From: Sulfitobacter guttiformis
GTDB lineage: Bacteria > Pseudomonadota > Alphaproteobacteria > Rhodobacterales > Rhodobacteraceae
Reading direction: 5' to 3'
Assembly: GCF_003610455.1 (NCBI RefSeq)
Contig: NZ_RAQK01000002.1
Coordinates: forward strand, 1,054,001-1,118,000
Length of the DNA stretch: 64,000 nucleotides
Under the pieces are notes generated by a model, which saw only the letters and a program-made list of their open reading frames with translations, did no database searches and was not told the DNA's origin. Every line of letters starts with the position of its first letter. Within the stretch, counting starts at the first letter, position 1. This document shows, piece by piece, positions 38,063-47,618 of the stretch. Both the position numbers and the translations under genes were made by a program.

Positions 38063-39307
38063 ATGCAAAACATTCGACAAGATCTCAAGCCGGTCCAACT
38101 CGGCCAACGGACGTCCCCGCCCCACATTCTTACGCTCATTTTGCTTGCCGGCATGTCGGCCTGCGTCATGAACATGTTCCTGCCAAGTTTGCCTGCGATG
38201 GCCGCTCATTTCGAAACCGATTATGCGGTAATGCAACTCTCGGTCGCAATTTATCTGGGCTTTTCAGCGGTGCTGCAGATTTTCGTCGGTCCAATTTCGG
38301 ATAAATTCGGGCGCAGGCCTGTTATCTTGTGGGGCCTTGGTATCTTTCTATTGGCCACACTGGGCTGTATCTTCGCCACCAGCATCGAGATGTTTTTGAC
38401 CTTCAGAATGGCGCAGGCCGCCATCGCGACCTCGATGGTGCTTAGTCGTGCGGCAGTTCGTGATATGTATTCACAAGATCAGGCAGCCTCCATGATCGGC
38501 TATGTCACCATGGGCATGGCCGTTGTGCCGATGATCAGCCCCGCAATTGGGGGTGTGCTGGACGAATGGTTCGGCTGGCAAGCGGTTTTCTGGGCGCTTT
38601 TTGCTCTGGGGGCCGCCACGATGCTGCTGGCATGGGCGGACATGGGAGAGACGGCACAGGCTTCGACCAAATCACTCACGGCGCAGTTTCGTGAATACCC
38701 CGAGTTGCTGCGTAGTCCCCGGTTTTGGGGCTATGCCATGGCCGCGGGTTTTAGTTCCGGTGCGTTCTTTGCCTATCTGGGAGGCGCGCCCTTTGTCGGT
38801 CAAGAAGTGTTTGGAATGTCGCCCGCCACACTCGGATTTTTCTTTGGGGCGCCTGCGGTGGGTTATTTTGTCGGCAACTTCATCACTGGTCGTTATGCCA
38901 CGCGCTTTGGTGTCAATCAGATGGTTCTTTGGGGCTGCGGAGCGAATGCGTTTGGCGGAACAGTCTCGTTGCTGATCTTTGAAGCGGGCTACGGCAGTCC
39001 GGTCAGCTTTTTTGGGATGATGACGCTGGTCGGTCTGGGTAACGGTTTGACCTTGCCGAATGCCACGGCAGGTATGCTGTCTGTGCGACCCCATTTGGCG
39101 GGGACGGCATCGGGTTTGGGCGGTGCGATCATGATCGGTGGCGGCGCATTTCTGAGCGCATGGGTCGGTGTCCTGCTTACCCCCGAAAGCGGTGCCTTCC
39201 CTTTGCTGTGGATGATGCTGGTCACTGCCGTGCTCGGCCTTGCGTCTATTGCCCTGGTCGTCCACCGCGAGCGACAGATGGCGCGAAAGCTCCACAAGCC
39301 CTTGTGA
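38063..39307 (+). CDS. MFS transporter, Bcr/CflA-type drug exporter
   Basis: 414-residue major facilitator with twelve TM helices. The loop 2-3 motif GPISDKFGRRPVILWGLG (motif A) is clear, and SRAAVRDMYSQDQAASMIGY matches the Bcr/CflA family, proton-driven exporters of drugs or sulfonamides. Its position between pccB and pccR, sharing the regulatory region, suggests that it could export a product related to propionyl-CoA or acrylate stress, but the substrate is unknown. pccR follows 54 bases later. Confidence 0.85.
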   Translation: MQNIRQDLKPVQLGQRTSPPHILTLILLAGMSACVMNMFLPSLPAMAAHFETDYAVMQLSVAIYLGFSAVLQIFVGPISDKFGRRPVILWGLGIFLLATLGCIFATSIEMFLTFRMAQAAIATSMVLSRAAVRDMYSQDQAASMIGYVTMGMAVVPMISPAIGGVLDEWFGWQAVFWALFALGAATMLLAWADMGETAQASTKSLTAQFREYPELLRSPRFWGYAMAAGFSSGAFFAYLGGAPFVGQEVFGMSPATLGFFFGAPAVGYFVGNFITGRYATRFGVNQMVLWGCGANAFGGTVSLLIFEAGYGSPVSFFGMMTLVGLGNGLTLPNATAGMLSVRPHLAGTASGLGGAIMIGGGAFLSAWVGVLLTPESGAFPLLWMMLVTAVLGLASIALVVHRERQMARKLHKPL

Positions 39308-39314
39308 GGACCGA

Positions 39315-39352
39315 TTTGCAAAGTTAGGGAATAGCTGACCAAGCTTTGCAAA
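39315..39352. promoter_or_regulatory. TTTGCAAA sites before pccR
   Basis: Two exact TTTGCAAA copies (39315-39322 and 39345-39352), 30 bases apart centre to centre, lie in the 54-base gap before pccR. The second copy sits next to the AAGGGGG ribosome binding site, so binding could block transcription or initiation, consistent with autoregulation. Confidence 0.6.
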
Positions 39353-39361
39353 GGGGGTTTC

Positions 39362-40756
39362 ATGGCCACTCAAAAACTTTATGCCGGTGCAAAGCTGCGC
39401 GAGCAGCGCCTCAAGATCGGGCTCACCCAAAAAGATTTTGCAGCACGCCTTGGCGTCTCGCTGCCGTATCTCAACCAGATGGAGAATAATAACAGGCCTG
39501 TGTCCACCACGGTGGTGTTGGCGCTTGCCTCCGAATTCGGGATGGATGTAACGGAACTTGGGTCAGGCGATACAGAACGCCTCACGAGTGACATGCAAGA
39601 AGTGCTGGCAGATCCGCTTTTCGCTAGTGATATTCCGGCTTTGGCCGATGTTCGCCTTGCTGCATCAAATGCGCCGGGTCTGGCACGGGCGTTTATTGCA
39701 TTGCATCAAAGTTACCGCCAGGCGCACGAGCGGCTCGCATCGCTTGATGAGGCGCTGGGGCGCGAAGACGCCCGCCCTACCCCAAGCCCATGGGAGGAAG
39801 TGCGCGACTTCTTCCATTACTGCGACAATTACATTGATGCTGTAGATCACGCGGCAGAACGTTTTGCCTCCCGCGCGGGGCTAGATATCAGGGGTGCAGC
39901 CGTGGCGGCATTGCACACTGCGGGCCTGACTGTTGTGCTCACCGACATGGATGCCCTGCGTCTGCTCGACCGCGGGCGTGGCGAGGTGCACATTTCCGCG
40001 CGCGCCCAGCCCGAAACACAGACCTTCCAGTTGTTGTTGCAAGTGGCCCTTGTTCAACACAACACCCTGCTGGAGGCCACTCTTGATCTGGCGCGCTTTC
40101 ATTCTCCCGCCGCGCGTGACATCGCCAAAATCGGTCTGGCAAATTATTTCGCGGGTGCGGCCCTGTTGCCCTATGGCGCGTTTCAAGCCCGTGCACAGGC
40201 GTGTCGCCATGATCTCGAAGTGCTGGCCCAGCATTTCGGCGCGTCAATCGAGCAGATTGCGCACAGGCTTTCCACCATGCAGCGGCCCGGCGCAAAGGGC
40301 GTGCCGTTCTTTTTTGTACGCGTCGATCAGGCAGGGACAATCACAAAACGCCACTCCGCCACGCGGCTTCAATTTGCGCGCTTTGGCGGAGCCTGCCCAC
40401 TGTGGAACGTTCACCGCGCTTTCGAAACCCCCGGTCAGTTCTTGCGCCAGTTGGCGGAAACACCCGACGGCGTACGCTATATCTCAATTGCGCGCGACAT
40501 CTCGAAATCTGCGGGGCGCTTTGGCGCGCCGACACGGCGCTTTGCGCTGGCACTGGGATGCGAGGTACGGCACGCCTCGCAACTGGTTTATGCAGATGGC
40601 CTCGATCTTACCCGCGACAGCGCATTCGAGCCTATCGGGATTTCATGCAGGATCTGCGACCGCAAAAACTGCCACCAACGCTCTGTTCCACCACTCGAGC
40701 GTAACCTCGTGGTCGACCCCGACCGCCGCGATGTATTGCCTTACCGCGTGGATTGA
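39362..40756 (+). CDS. pccR: Short-chain fatty acyl-CoA regulator PccR
   Basis: 464-residue regulator of the ScfR family. The N-terminal XRE helix-turn-helix (LREQRLKIGLTQKDFAARLG, then LPYLNQMENNNRPVS) is followed by an IrrE/peptidase-like middle (DUF955 region) and the C-terminal ScfR domain, which ends with a Cys cluster CRICDRKNCHQR. In Rhodobacter PccR activates pcc genes in response to propionyl-CoA. Start ATG at 39362 after AAAGGGGG. Its TGA abuts the TCA of the next gene (TGATCA), so the convergent stop codons touch. Confidence 0.9.
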   Translation: MATQKLYAGAKLREQRLKIGLTQKDFAARLGVSLPYLNQMENNNRPVSTTVVLALASEFGMDVTELGSGDTERLTSDMQEVLADPLFASDIPALADVRLAASNAPGLARAFIALHQSYRQAHERLASLDEALGREDARPTPSPWEEVRDFFHYCDNYIDAVDHAAERFASRAGLDIRGAAVAALHTAGLTVVLTDMDALRLLDRGRGEVHISARAQPETQTFQLLLQVALVQHNTLLEATLDLARFHSPAARDIAKIGLANYFAGAALLPYGAFQARAQACRHDLEVLAQHFGASIEQIAHRLSTMQRPGAKGVPFFFVRVDQAGTITKRHSATRLQFARFGGACPLWNVHRAFETPGQFLRQLAETPDGVRYISIARDISKSAGRFGAPTRRFALALGCEVRHASQLVYADGLDLTRDSAFEPIGISCRICDRKNCHQRSVPPLERNLVVDPDRRDVLPYRVD

Positions 40757-41470
40757 TCAGCGTCTGGCCTTGCGCCAGCCCGCTGCGCGCGCCGCAGCCT
40801 CGGAGCAAAACCAACGCTCGCCCTTGGCCACGTTTATGCGGGTACGTCCGTAAAATTCCTGACCCGGCATGTGATAAATCCGGTCACCTTTGGCGCTGAT
40901 ATTGCCCTTTATGACACATTCGCCGCTAGCCTGCTGCGGCTGTGACCGCTGCTTGCCGTTTTTGCGGTGTTGCGCAGGCGATAGCATCCGCACCGCATGA
41001 AGGCCGCGATCCACTGCTGCCGCTTCTCGCTCGATGCCGACGTAATCCGCGCTGTATCTAACATAGGCAAAGGCCATCCCCTCGCTTACCAGCCACGCGC
41101 CCACATCAGTTCCCTGTACCTCGCAGCGCGCAACAGTGCGCCCGTAGCGATCCATCTCAATGCGCAAACAGCGGGCAGTCTGGCCGCTGAAACGGTCGGT
41201 TACCACTTTGGTAATCCAGCCACCGCAGGCCCATTCTGTGCCCTGCTGCATCTCGCACATTTGATCGTTTTCGGGTGCGTCAATGCCATGGAGGCGAATT
41301 TTGACGCCTGAGACCTCGAAGGTATCGCCGTCGATCACACGGATGCTGCCAGTGATCACGCCATCACTCTCGTTCGCCAGTAAAATGCTACCAGCAAGAC
41401 CAAGCAGGCATACGCCCACACCAAACAAAATGCGCAATCTGCGCGAAAAGGATTTTAAGAGAACAACCAT
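40757..41470 (-). CDS. Thermonuclease-family protein with C-terminal module
   Basis: 237-residue protein: a membrane or signal segment near residues 12-32 (LRILFGVGVCLLGLAGSILL), an SNase domain with RVIDGDTFEVSG, IRLHGIDAPEN and YGRTVARCEV, in which the Arg/Glu/Arg catalytic set is conserved, and a C-terminal block of about 50 residues, GNISAKGDRIYHMPGQEFY to ERWFCSEAAARAAGWRKARR, seen after SNase domains in rhodobacters. It probably cuts nucleic acid at the cell surface or in the periplasm. The start is the ATG at 41470; a TTG directly before it is also possible. A CtrA-type box lies about 60 bases upstream. Confidence 0.8.
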   Translation of the reverse strand: MVVLLKSFSRRLRILFGVGVCLLGLAGSILLANESDGVITGSIRVIDGDTFEVSGVKIRLHGIDAPENDQMCEMQQGTEWACGGWITKVVTDRFSGQTARCLRIEMDRYGRTVARCEVQGTDVGAWLVSEGMAFAYVRYSADYVGIEREAAAVDRGLHAVRMLSPAQHRKNGKQRSQPQQASGECVIKGNISAKGDRIYHMPGQEFYGRTRINVAKGERWFCSEAAARAAGWRKARR

Positions 41471-41527
41471 CAAGGCTGCGTATGAAAAATGTTCATGCCC
41501 CTTTGATAGAGAGACATGAGGAAAAGG

Positions 41528-41542
41528 TTAACAAAAAGTTAA
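41528..41542. promoter_or_regulatory. Perfect CtrA-type box TTAA-N7-TTAA
   Basis: TTAACAAAAAGTTAA fits the full CtrA consensus TTAA-N7-TTAA, which the cell-cycle regulator CtrA binds in alphaproteobacteria. It lies 58-72 bases before the start of the nuclease gene, inside the 105-base gap after betA. Another TTAA-GCG-TTAA block is nearby, in the terminator. Confidence 0.55.
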
Positions 41543-41549
41543 CGTACAA

Positions 41550-41574
41550 GCAAAAATATGGTTAAGCGTTAACC
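41550..41574 (-). terminator. Weak terminator after betA
   Basis: GGTTAA (41560-41565) and TTAACC (41569-41574) form a 6-bp stem with a 3-base loop, followed on the minus strand by ATATTTTTG. Low stability but in the right place, just after the betA stop. Confidence 0.35.
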
Positions 41575-41575
41575 T

Positions 41576-43234
41576 TCACCGCTGCTTGGTCTCCCAATCG
41601 GGATGTACCCATGGTTCGTCGTTGGAAGCCGCCAATGGGTCCTTACCCAGAACATGATCCGCCATTTTTTCACCCACCATGATCGAGGGCGCATTCAAGT
41701 TCCCATTGGTGATGCGCGGGAAGATCGAACTGTCGGCAACCCGCAGTCCCTCTACGCCGATCACACGGCCCTGCGCATCCACAACTGCATCCACATCGTC
41801 TTTACTGCCCATCTTGCACGTGCCGCAGGGATGATAGGCGCTCTCGGCATGTTCGCGAACGAAGGCGTCGATCTCGTCATCCGTCTGGACATCCGCACCG
41901 GGCTGGATTTCGTGTTTTACAAAGGGTTTGAAAGCATCCTGCGCAAAAATTTCGCGAGTAAGGCGGATACACCGGCGCCACTCCTCCCAATCCTCGGGAT
42001 GGGACATATAGTTAAACAAAATCTTAGGATTGTCGGCAGGATCATCAGAGCGCAGTGAGACACGGCCCCGCGATTTGGATCGCATCGGCCCCACATGCGC
42101 CTGAAACCCATGCCCCTCGGCAGCGGCCTTTCCGTCATAGCGCACTGCGATGGGCAGGAAATGGTACTGAATGTCGGGATAAGCCACACCTGCACGCGAG
42201 CGGATGAAGGCCGCGCTCTCAAACTGGTTCGATGCTCCCATGCCACGTTTGGAAAACAGCCATTGCGCGCCGATGATCCCTTTCCACACAAGGTTCCAGT
42301 AGCGGTACAGCGTGACGGGCTGGCTCGCCGCCATTTGCATATAGACCTCAAGGTGGTCCTGAAGGTTGCCACCGACACCGGGCCGGTCCGCAATCACCTC
42401 AATACCGTGTTCGTTGAGGTGCGCGGCAGGGCCGATGCCAGACAGCATCAACAGCTTGGGAGAATTGATCGAGGAGGCCGCCAGAATAACCTCGCAGCGG
42501 GCATGGATCACTTCCGTCTTGTTGCCGCGCTTGACCGCCACGCCCACGGCGCGCCCGTTCTCGATAACAACACGCTGGGCAAAGGCGCGGGTGATCTCGA
42601 CATTTTCGCGTTTGAGTGCGGGACGCAGATATGCGTTGGCCGCTGACCAGCGCCTGCCATTGTGCACGGTCTGCTCCATCGGGCCAAAACCCTCTTGCTG
42701 GCGCCCGTTATAATCGTCGGTAGCCTCGTAACCCGCCTGCTTGCCCGCCTCGACAAAAGCCTGAAACAGCGGGTTTGCCCGCGGCCCACGGCTCACATGC
42801 AGCGGTCCATCCTTGCCGCGCCAATAAGTATCCCCGCCATGGCCGCCATCATGCCATGTCTCCATCCGCCGGAAATAGGGAAGCACATCGGCATAGCTCC
42901 AGCCCTCTGCGCCACTATCGCGCCAATGGTCAAAATCCATCGCATGGCCGCGCACATACACCATCCCGTTGATCGAGGACGACCCGCCGATCACCTTGCC
43001 GCGCGGGCAGACCAGTTTGCGGTCCTCCAGATGCGGCTCCGGCTCGGACATATAGCCCCAGTCGTAGCGGGCCATGTTCATAGGATAGCTGAGGGCCGCA
43101 GGCATCTGGATGAATGGCCCTGCATCTGTACCACCGTGCTCAATCACCAGCACCGATTTGCCAGCCTCGCCCAATCGGTAGGCCATAGCACATCCAGCGC
43201 TGCCTGCGCCTACGATTACATAATCAGCTTCCAT
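41576..43234 (-). CDS. betA: Choline dehydrogenase
   Basis: 552-residue flavoprotein of the GMC family, which oxidises choline to betaine aldehyde, and the aldehyde further. FAD-binding [16 protein letters not shown] near the N-terminus, GMC signature [18 protein letters not shown], and the catalytic His in HPCGTCKMG near residue 468. Last gene of the bet cluster, about 80 bases after betB. Peripheral membrane or cytoplasmic. Confidence 0.95.
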   Translation of the reverse strand: MEADYVIVGAGSAGCAMAYRLGEAGKSVLVIEHGGTDAGPFIQMPAALSYPMNMARYDWGYMSEPEPHLEDRKLVCPRGKVIGGSSSINGMVYVRGHAMDFDHWRDSGAEGWSYADVLPYFRRMETWHDGGHGGDTYWRGKDGPLHVSRGPRANPLFQAFVEAGKQAGYEATDDYNGRQQEGFGPMEQTVHNGRRWSAANAYLRPALKRENVEITRAFAQRVVIENGRAVGVAVKRGNKTEVIHARCEVILAASSINSPKLLMLSGIGPAAHLNEHGIEVIADRPGVGGNLQDHLEVYMQMAASQPVTLYRYWNLVWKGIIGAQWLFSKRGMGASNQFESAAFIRSRAGVAYPDIQYHFLPIAVRYDGKAAAEGHGFQAHVGPMRSKSRGRVSLRSDDPADNPKILFNYMSHPEDWEEWRRCIRLTREIFAQDAFKPFVKHEIQPGADVQTDDEIDAFVREHAESAYHPCGTCKMGSKDDVDAVVDAQGRVIGVEGLRVADSSIFPRITNGNLNAPSIMVGEKMADHVLGKDPLAASNDEPWVHPDWETKQR

Positions 43235-43315
43235 GTTACTCTTTCAAACCTTGTTATTCTTGCAATCATGCCCAACCCGCGTGCGTTATGCGGGCCAGGC
43301 AAGGGGACTGCGGTA

Positions 43316-44767
43316 TTAGAACGGTGCTTCCATATCGCCCATGCGGACGAAGACCGATTTGACCTGACTGTAATGCTCGATCGCGGCCTTCGAATTCTCG
43401 CGCCCCACGCCAGAGGCTTTGACCCCGCCGAAGGGTGCCTCGACAGGTGCATCATTGTAGCTGTTGATGAAGCAGGTACCTGCCTCAAGTGCTGCCACAA
43501 CGCGGTGCGCGCGGGATAGATCGCGGGTAAACACACCGGCTGCCAGACCAAATTCGGTGTCATTTGCGCGGGCCAGAACGTCCGCCTCGTCCTCGAAATC
43601 GAGCACCGCCATTACGGGGCCGAAAATCTCCTCGCGGGCGATGACCATGTCATCCGTCACATCGGCAAAAACACACGGCTGCATATAGAAACCGTCCCCC
43701 TCGATTGCCTCACCGCCATACACCAATCGCGCACCCTCGGCGCGTCCCTTGGCAATGTAATCCAGCGCAATATCAAGCTGGCGTTTTGAAACCATCGGGC
43801 CAAAGCTGGTGGCGGGGTCCATAGGATCACCGATTACGGCATTGTCCAACCGCTCCGCCAGACGCTTCAGGAATGCTTCTTTTATGTCTTTGTGCACGAA
43901 TACCCGCGTACCGTTTGAGCATACTTGGCCCGAGCTGTAGAAGTTCGCCATAATTGCACCCGAGACAGCGTTCTCGATGTCCGCATCCTCGAATACGATC
44001 ATGGGGGATTTGCCACCCAGTTCCATGGTGACGTGCTTCATGCCTGCCGCCGCAGCAGCGTAAACCTTACGCCCAGTCGGCACCGACCCTGTGAGCGAAA
44101 CTTTGTCGACACGCGGATCGGTGACCAACGCAGCGCCCACTTCGCCCAGCCCTTGCACCACATTGTACAGGCCTGCAGGCAGTCCCGCCTCGTGCAAAAT
44201 CTCGGCTACCTTGAGCGCGCAAAGCGGCGTCGTCTCGGAGGGTTTGAAAATCACCGAATTCCCACAAGCCAGCGCCGGTGCGCCTTTCCAGCAGGCGATT
44301 TGAGTGGGGTAGTTCCACGCGCCGATACCAACACAAACGCCCAGCGCCTCGCGGCGGGTATAGACCCAGTTTTCGCCTAACTGGATATGCTCGCCTGTCA
44401 GGGTCGCGGCCATGCCGCCAAAGTACTCCAGCGCGTCCGCGCCCGAGGTGGCATCGGCCACAGATGTCTCCTGATAAGGTTTGCCGGTGTCATATGTTTC
44501 CAGCACGCTCAGGTCGTGGTTGCGCTCACGCATGATGTCGGCGGCACGGCGCAGGATGCGTCCTCTCTCGGTCCCGCTCATCGCGGCCCAGGCGCCCTGT
44601 GCTGCTTTTGCGGCGGCGATTGCCTGATCGATGATCGAAGGTGTCGCCGCATAGACAGTTGCAATCACTGCGCCCGTCGCAGGGTAGATTACGTCGATCT
44701 TTGTACCGGAGGTATCCTCGACATATTTGCCGTTGATGAAATGGCTGGCGGTGGGTTGGGTCTGCAT
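43316..44767 (-). CDS. betB: Betaine-aldehyde dehydrogenase
   Basis: 483-residue NAD-dependent aldehyde dehydrogenase, making glycine betaine from betaine aldehyde. The general-base Glu is in [16 protein letters not shown] and the catalytic Cys in [16 protein letters not shown] (about residue 283). Length and residues fit BetB. It is in the cluster between the transporter and betA. Confidence 0.94.
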   Translation of the reverse strand: MQTQPTASHFINGKYVEDTSGTKIDVIYPATGAVIATVYAATPSIIDQAIAAAKAAQGAWAAMSGTERGRILRRAADIMRERNHDLSVLETYDTGKPYQETSVADATSGADALEYFGGMAATLTGEHIQLGENWVYTRREALGVCVGIGAWNYPTQIACWKGAPALACGNSVIFKPSETTPLCALKVAEILHEAGLPAGLYNVVQGLGEVGAALVTDPRVDKVSLTGSVPTGRKVYAAAAAGMKHVTMELGGKSPMIVFEDADIENAVSGAIMANFYSSGQVCSNGTRVFVHKDIKEAFLKRLAERLDNAVIGDPMDPATSFGPMVSKRQLDIALDYIAKGRAEGARLVYGGEAIEGDGFYMQPCVFADVTDDMVIAREEIFGPVMAVLDFEDEADVLARANDTEFGLAAGVFTRDLSRAHRVVAALEAGTCFINSYNDAPVEAPFGGVKASGVGRENSKAAIEHYSQVKSVFVRMGDMEAPF

Positions 44768-44841
44768 AAATCTCTCTCTTGCTCGGATGTAGCCCCGCGC
44801 GAATTTGCTGCGGGGCCACTATTGGTTTTAGGGGGATGGTT

Positions 44842-46032
44842 TTACAGGGAAGTGTTCAGCGGTGCCGCCTGCCCGTCGAGTTGCTTCATATTCCCGCGTT
44901 TGACAAAGAACATATAGGCAAGTGCCGCCAGATAGATGCCGATCACCACCGTGCCGACCCACTGGATCTGCAACCACTGACTTTTAAACAGCAGCGTAAG
45001 CGCGAACAGGCCGATGGCGTTTGCAAACACATAAGACACCGTGCCGAACCGCTCGGTCGTGAGGTTCAGGTTGTCGGTGTAAAGGCGGATCAAACTGTCA
45101 AAGCTGTTGATCACAAACACGATGCCCACGATTGTCATGGCCCAGTTCGGGATGCCCTCTGTGCCAATGCCGTTTAGGTGGTAATAATAGAGAACCGTAA
45201 ACCACAGTGCCAAGGGGATTGACGGGAAGACCAGCAAGGCCGCCAGAAGTTGATAGGTCTTGAGCCCGCCTACGAAGCGGCTGACAAATTGACCGATCAT
45301 GATGGACCATGCAAACCACCAGAACAGATAGAACTCATGGTATTCCGTCAGGGGCACGACAAATTTGTGAATGTTTGCAAAGTAGCCGCCGATATTGCTG
45401 CCCGTGCTGGCCAGATCACCCGCGCTCATGCCTGCATTCACAAACATATAGGCGATCAGGCAGAAGAATAGCACCGTTGAGCTTACCGACAGAACTTTGA
45501 CAAATTTGATATCTGTGGAGCTGAACGCAGCGACGAGGATGACCAGAAAACAGATCAGATAAAAAACCGGGAGGATTGTCTCGCCGTCGCCTACTTCTGC
45601 TATGTAATAAGGCATGTAAATCAGGAACAACGCGCCAGTGAAGGCACAGGTGGTGATGATCACGATGTTGTTGAGGATCTTAACAGCAGGGATTTCAAAG
45701 AACTTCACCCGCGGCTCGATCGCGCAGAAATAGAAGGTTGTAAGGAAGTAAAAAGCCCAGATAAGGAATCCCCAAAAACCGAATTCAAGAGCCAGCGGAT
45801 TGGTAAAGCCATAGGCAGGCTCGGTCGCGACATCAGCATAAAGCGGATAGTCAAAGGCCAGCGGAAACATGATCAGTCCGACATCAAGGCCCGAAGTAAA
45901 CAAAATGGCGATAAAAACGTAAAGCGGCGCAGGCTGGGTGCCGGTCAGCGTCAGATTCCACCATTTGACGGTGCAGAAGATCACCAGCACGAAGGCCATG
46001 ATCACTCCGAATGAAATGATTGAGGTTAGCAT
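44842..46032 (-). CDS. BCCT-family transporter, short form
   Basis: 396-residue integral membrane protein with about ten to eleven TM segments. FWWFAWSIMIGQFVSRFVGG matches the BCCT signature for choline/betaine/carnitine carriers, with the Trp-rich substrate site. The gene lies between betC and betB, so choline or choline-O-sulfate is the likely substrate. At 396 residues it is shorter than usual BCCT proteins (about 500-700) and lacks the long cytoplasmic tails of osmosensory forms. Start at 46032, with AGGGAC upstream. Confidence 0.8.
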   Translation of the reverse strand: MLTSIISFGVIMAFVLVIFCTVKWWNLTLTGTQPAPLYVFIAILFTSGLDVGLIMFPLAFDYPLYADVATEPAYGFTNPLALEFGFWGFLIWAFYFLTTFYFCAIEPRVKFFEIPAVKILNNIVIITTCAFTGALFLIYMPYYIAEVGDGETILPVFYLICFLVILVAAFSSTDIKFVKVLSVSSTVLFFCLIAYMFVNAGMSAGDLASTGSNIGGYFANIHKFVVPLTEYHEFYLFWWFAWSIMIGQFVSRFVGGLKTYQLLAALLVFPSIPLALWFTVLYYYHLNGIGTEGIPNWAMTIVGIVFVINSFDSLIRLYTDNLNLTTERFGTVSYVFANAIGLFALTLLFKSQWLQIQWVGTVVIGIYLAALAYMFFVKRGNMKQLDGQAAPLNTSL

Positions 46033-46109
46033 TGATTTCGTCCCTATCGGTTGTTTCGGGTGCTTTATTTGACCTGCGGACCTGCACCCACCGGGGCCGC
46101 TGGTATGTC

Positions 46110-47618
46110 TCACTCCCCGCGCGGGAAGCGTTTGTTATCTTCGAGCACATTGAGGTCCATATGGTTGCGCATATAGGCCTCTGAGGCCAAGCGTAGGGGT
46201 TGGTAATCCCACGGATAATACCCGCCCGAGCGCAGCGCCTCATAGACGACCCATCGCCGTGCCTGTGATTTGCGCACATCAGCGTCAAATGCGGCAAGAT
46301 CCCATCTGGCCTCGGACTTCGCGCGCAATTGCGCGAGCGTTCCGGCATGCGCAGGTACTTCGGCCAGATTGGTCAGCTCGTGCGGATCAGCATCCAAATC
46401 GAACAGCTGGTCAGGGTCAAGCGCGCAACGGTTGTATTTCCATTTGCCGTACCGCAAGGAGACAAGCGGGGCATAGGACGCCTCCGCTGCATACTCCATC
46501 GCGACAGGCTCGGTCCGCTCCACCCCCTGCCCCATCGGCACAAGGCTGACACCGGTTGTCCATTCAGCAACTTCTTCCATGCTAACTCCTGCGAGGTCAC
46601 ATAAAGTCGGGCACACGTCGATGTTGCTAACTGGTGTTGTCTGCAGGCCTGCCTCCATCTGCGGCGCGCTTATCATCATCGGCACGCGGGAGGAGCCTTC
46701 GAAGAAGCTCATCTTGAACCACAACCCGCGCTCGCCCAGCATGTCGCCATGATCCGAGACAAAGACAATGATTGCCTCCTGTCGCGTATCTTCAAGCGTT
46801 TGCAAAATCTCGCCGACCTTGTCGTCGAGATAGCTAATATTGGCAAAATAGGCGCGGCGGGAGCGTTTTATATCTTCTTCGGTGATGTTGAATTCGCGCC
46901 AGTTATTGGCGTCGAATATCCGCTTGGAGTGGGTGTCATGCGCATCATAATCCATTGCCGCAATTTCCGGCAGCAGGTGTTCGCAATCCTCGTAAAGGTC
47001 CCAGTATTTGCGGCGCGCTACATAGGGATCATGCGGATGGGTGAAACTGGCTGTCAGGCACCAAGGACGAGGATCAAGCCCGCGCGAAAGCTCGTAAAGC
47101 TTGCGCGTAGTCTCGTACGCAACGGCATCGTCGTATTCCATCTGGTTCGACGTTTCGGCCACCCCTGCACCTGTTACGCTGCCCATGTTGTGATACCACC
47201 AGTCGATCCGCTCGCCCGGTTTGCGGTAATCGGGGGTCCAACCAAAATCGGCGGGGTAGATGTCGGTCGTCAACCGCTCTTCGAAGCCGTGAAGCTGGTC
47301 GGGGCCGACAAAATGCATCTTGCCCGCAAGGCACGTCTGGTATCCTGCGCGGCGCAGATGGTGCGCATAGGTCGGGATCGAGGAGGCGAACTCGGCCGCG
47401 TTGTCGTAAACACCCGTAGCCGATGGAAGCTGTCCGGACATGAAGGCCGCCCGCCCCGGTGCGCACAAGGGAGAGGCGGTATACGCGCTTTTAAAGCGCG
47501 TGGACCGAGCCGCCAGCTTTTTAAGGTTTGGTGCATGGAGCCAATCGGCAGGTCCATCGGGAAACAACGTACCGTTGAGCTGGTCAACCATGATAATCAA
47601 GATATTCGGCTGGGTCAT
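46110..47618 (-). CDS. betC: Choline-sulfatase
   Basis: 502-residue sulfatase that hydrolyses choline-O-sulfate to choline and sulfate. The formylglycine motif CAPGR (C52) fits the C-x-P-x-R signature, with metal Asp in IIMVDQLNG, and VFVSDHGDMLGERG further on. An anaerobic or FGE-type modifying enzyme is needed but not seen here. Its start overlaps the betI stop by 4 bases, so BetI and BetC are co-translated. Cytoplasmic, as no signal peptide is present. Confidence 0.94.
   Translation of the reverse strand: MTQPNILIIMVDQLNGTLFPDGPADWLHAPNLKKLAARSTRFKSAYTASPLCAPGRAAFMSGQLPSATGVYDNAAEFASSIPTYAHHLRRAGYQTCLAGKMHFVGPDQLHGFEERLTTDIYPADFGWTPDYRKPGERIDWWYHNMGSVTGAGVAETSNQMEYDDAVAYETTRKLYELSRGLDPRPWCLTASFTHPHDPYVARRKYWDLYEDCEHLLPEIAAMDYDAHDTHSKRIFDANNWREFNITEEDIKRSRRAYFANISYLDDKVGEILQTLEDTRQEAIIVFVSDHGDMLGERGLWFKMSFFEGSSRVPMMISAPQMEAGLQTTPVSNIDVCPTLCDLAGVSMEEVAEWTTGVSLVPMGQGVERTEPVAMEYAAEASYAPLVSLRYGKWKYNRCALDPDQLFDLDADPHELTNLAEVPAHAGTLAQLRAKSEARWDLAAFDADVRKSQARRWVVYEALRSGGYYPWDYQPLRLASEAYMRNHMDLNVLEDNKRFPRGE

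Noticed and set aside
38672..39430. Long minus-strand frame opposite the MFS gene
   Set aside because: Antisense to a clear membrane protein gene, with unusual Gln/His/Lys content and no family likeness.
46799..46806. TTTGCAAA inside betC
   Set aside because: Lies within coding sequence; similar copies occur in other genes (BCCT gene, EEP gene, sulfotransferase-like gene), so the 8-base word alone occurs by chance here.
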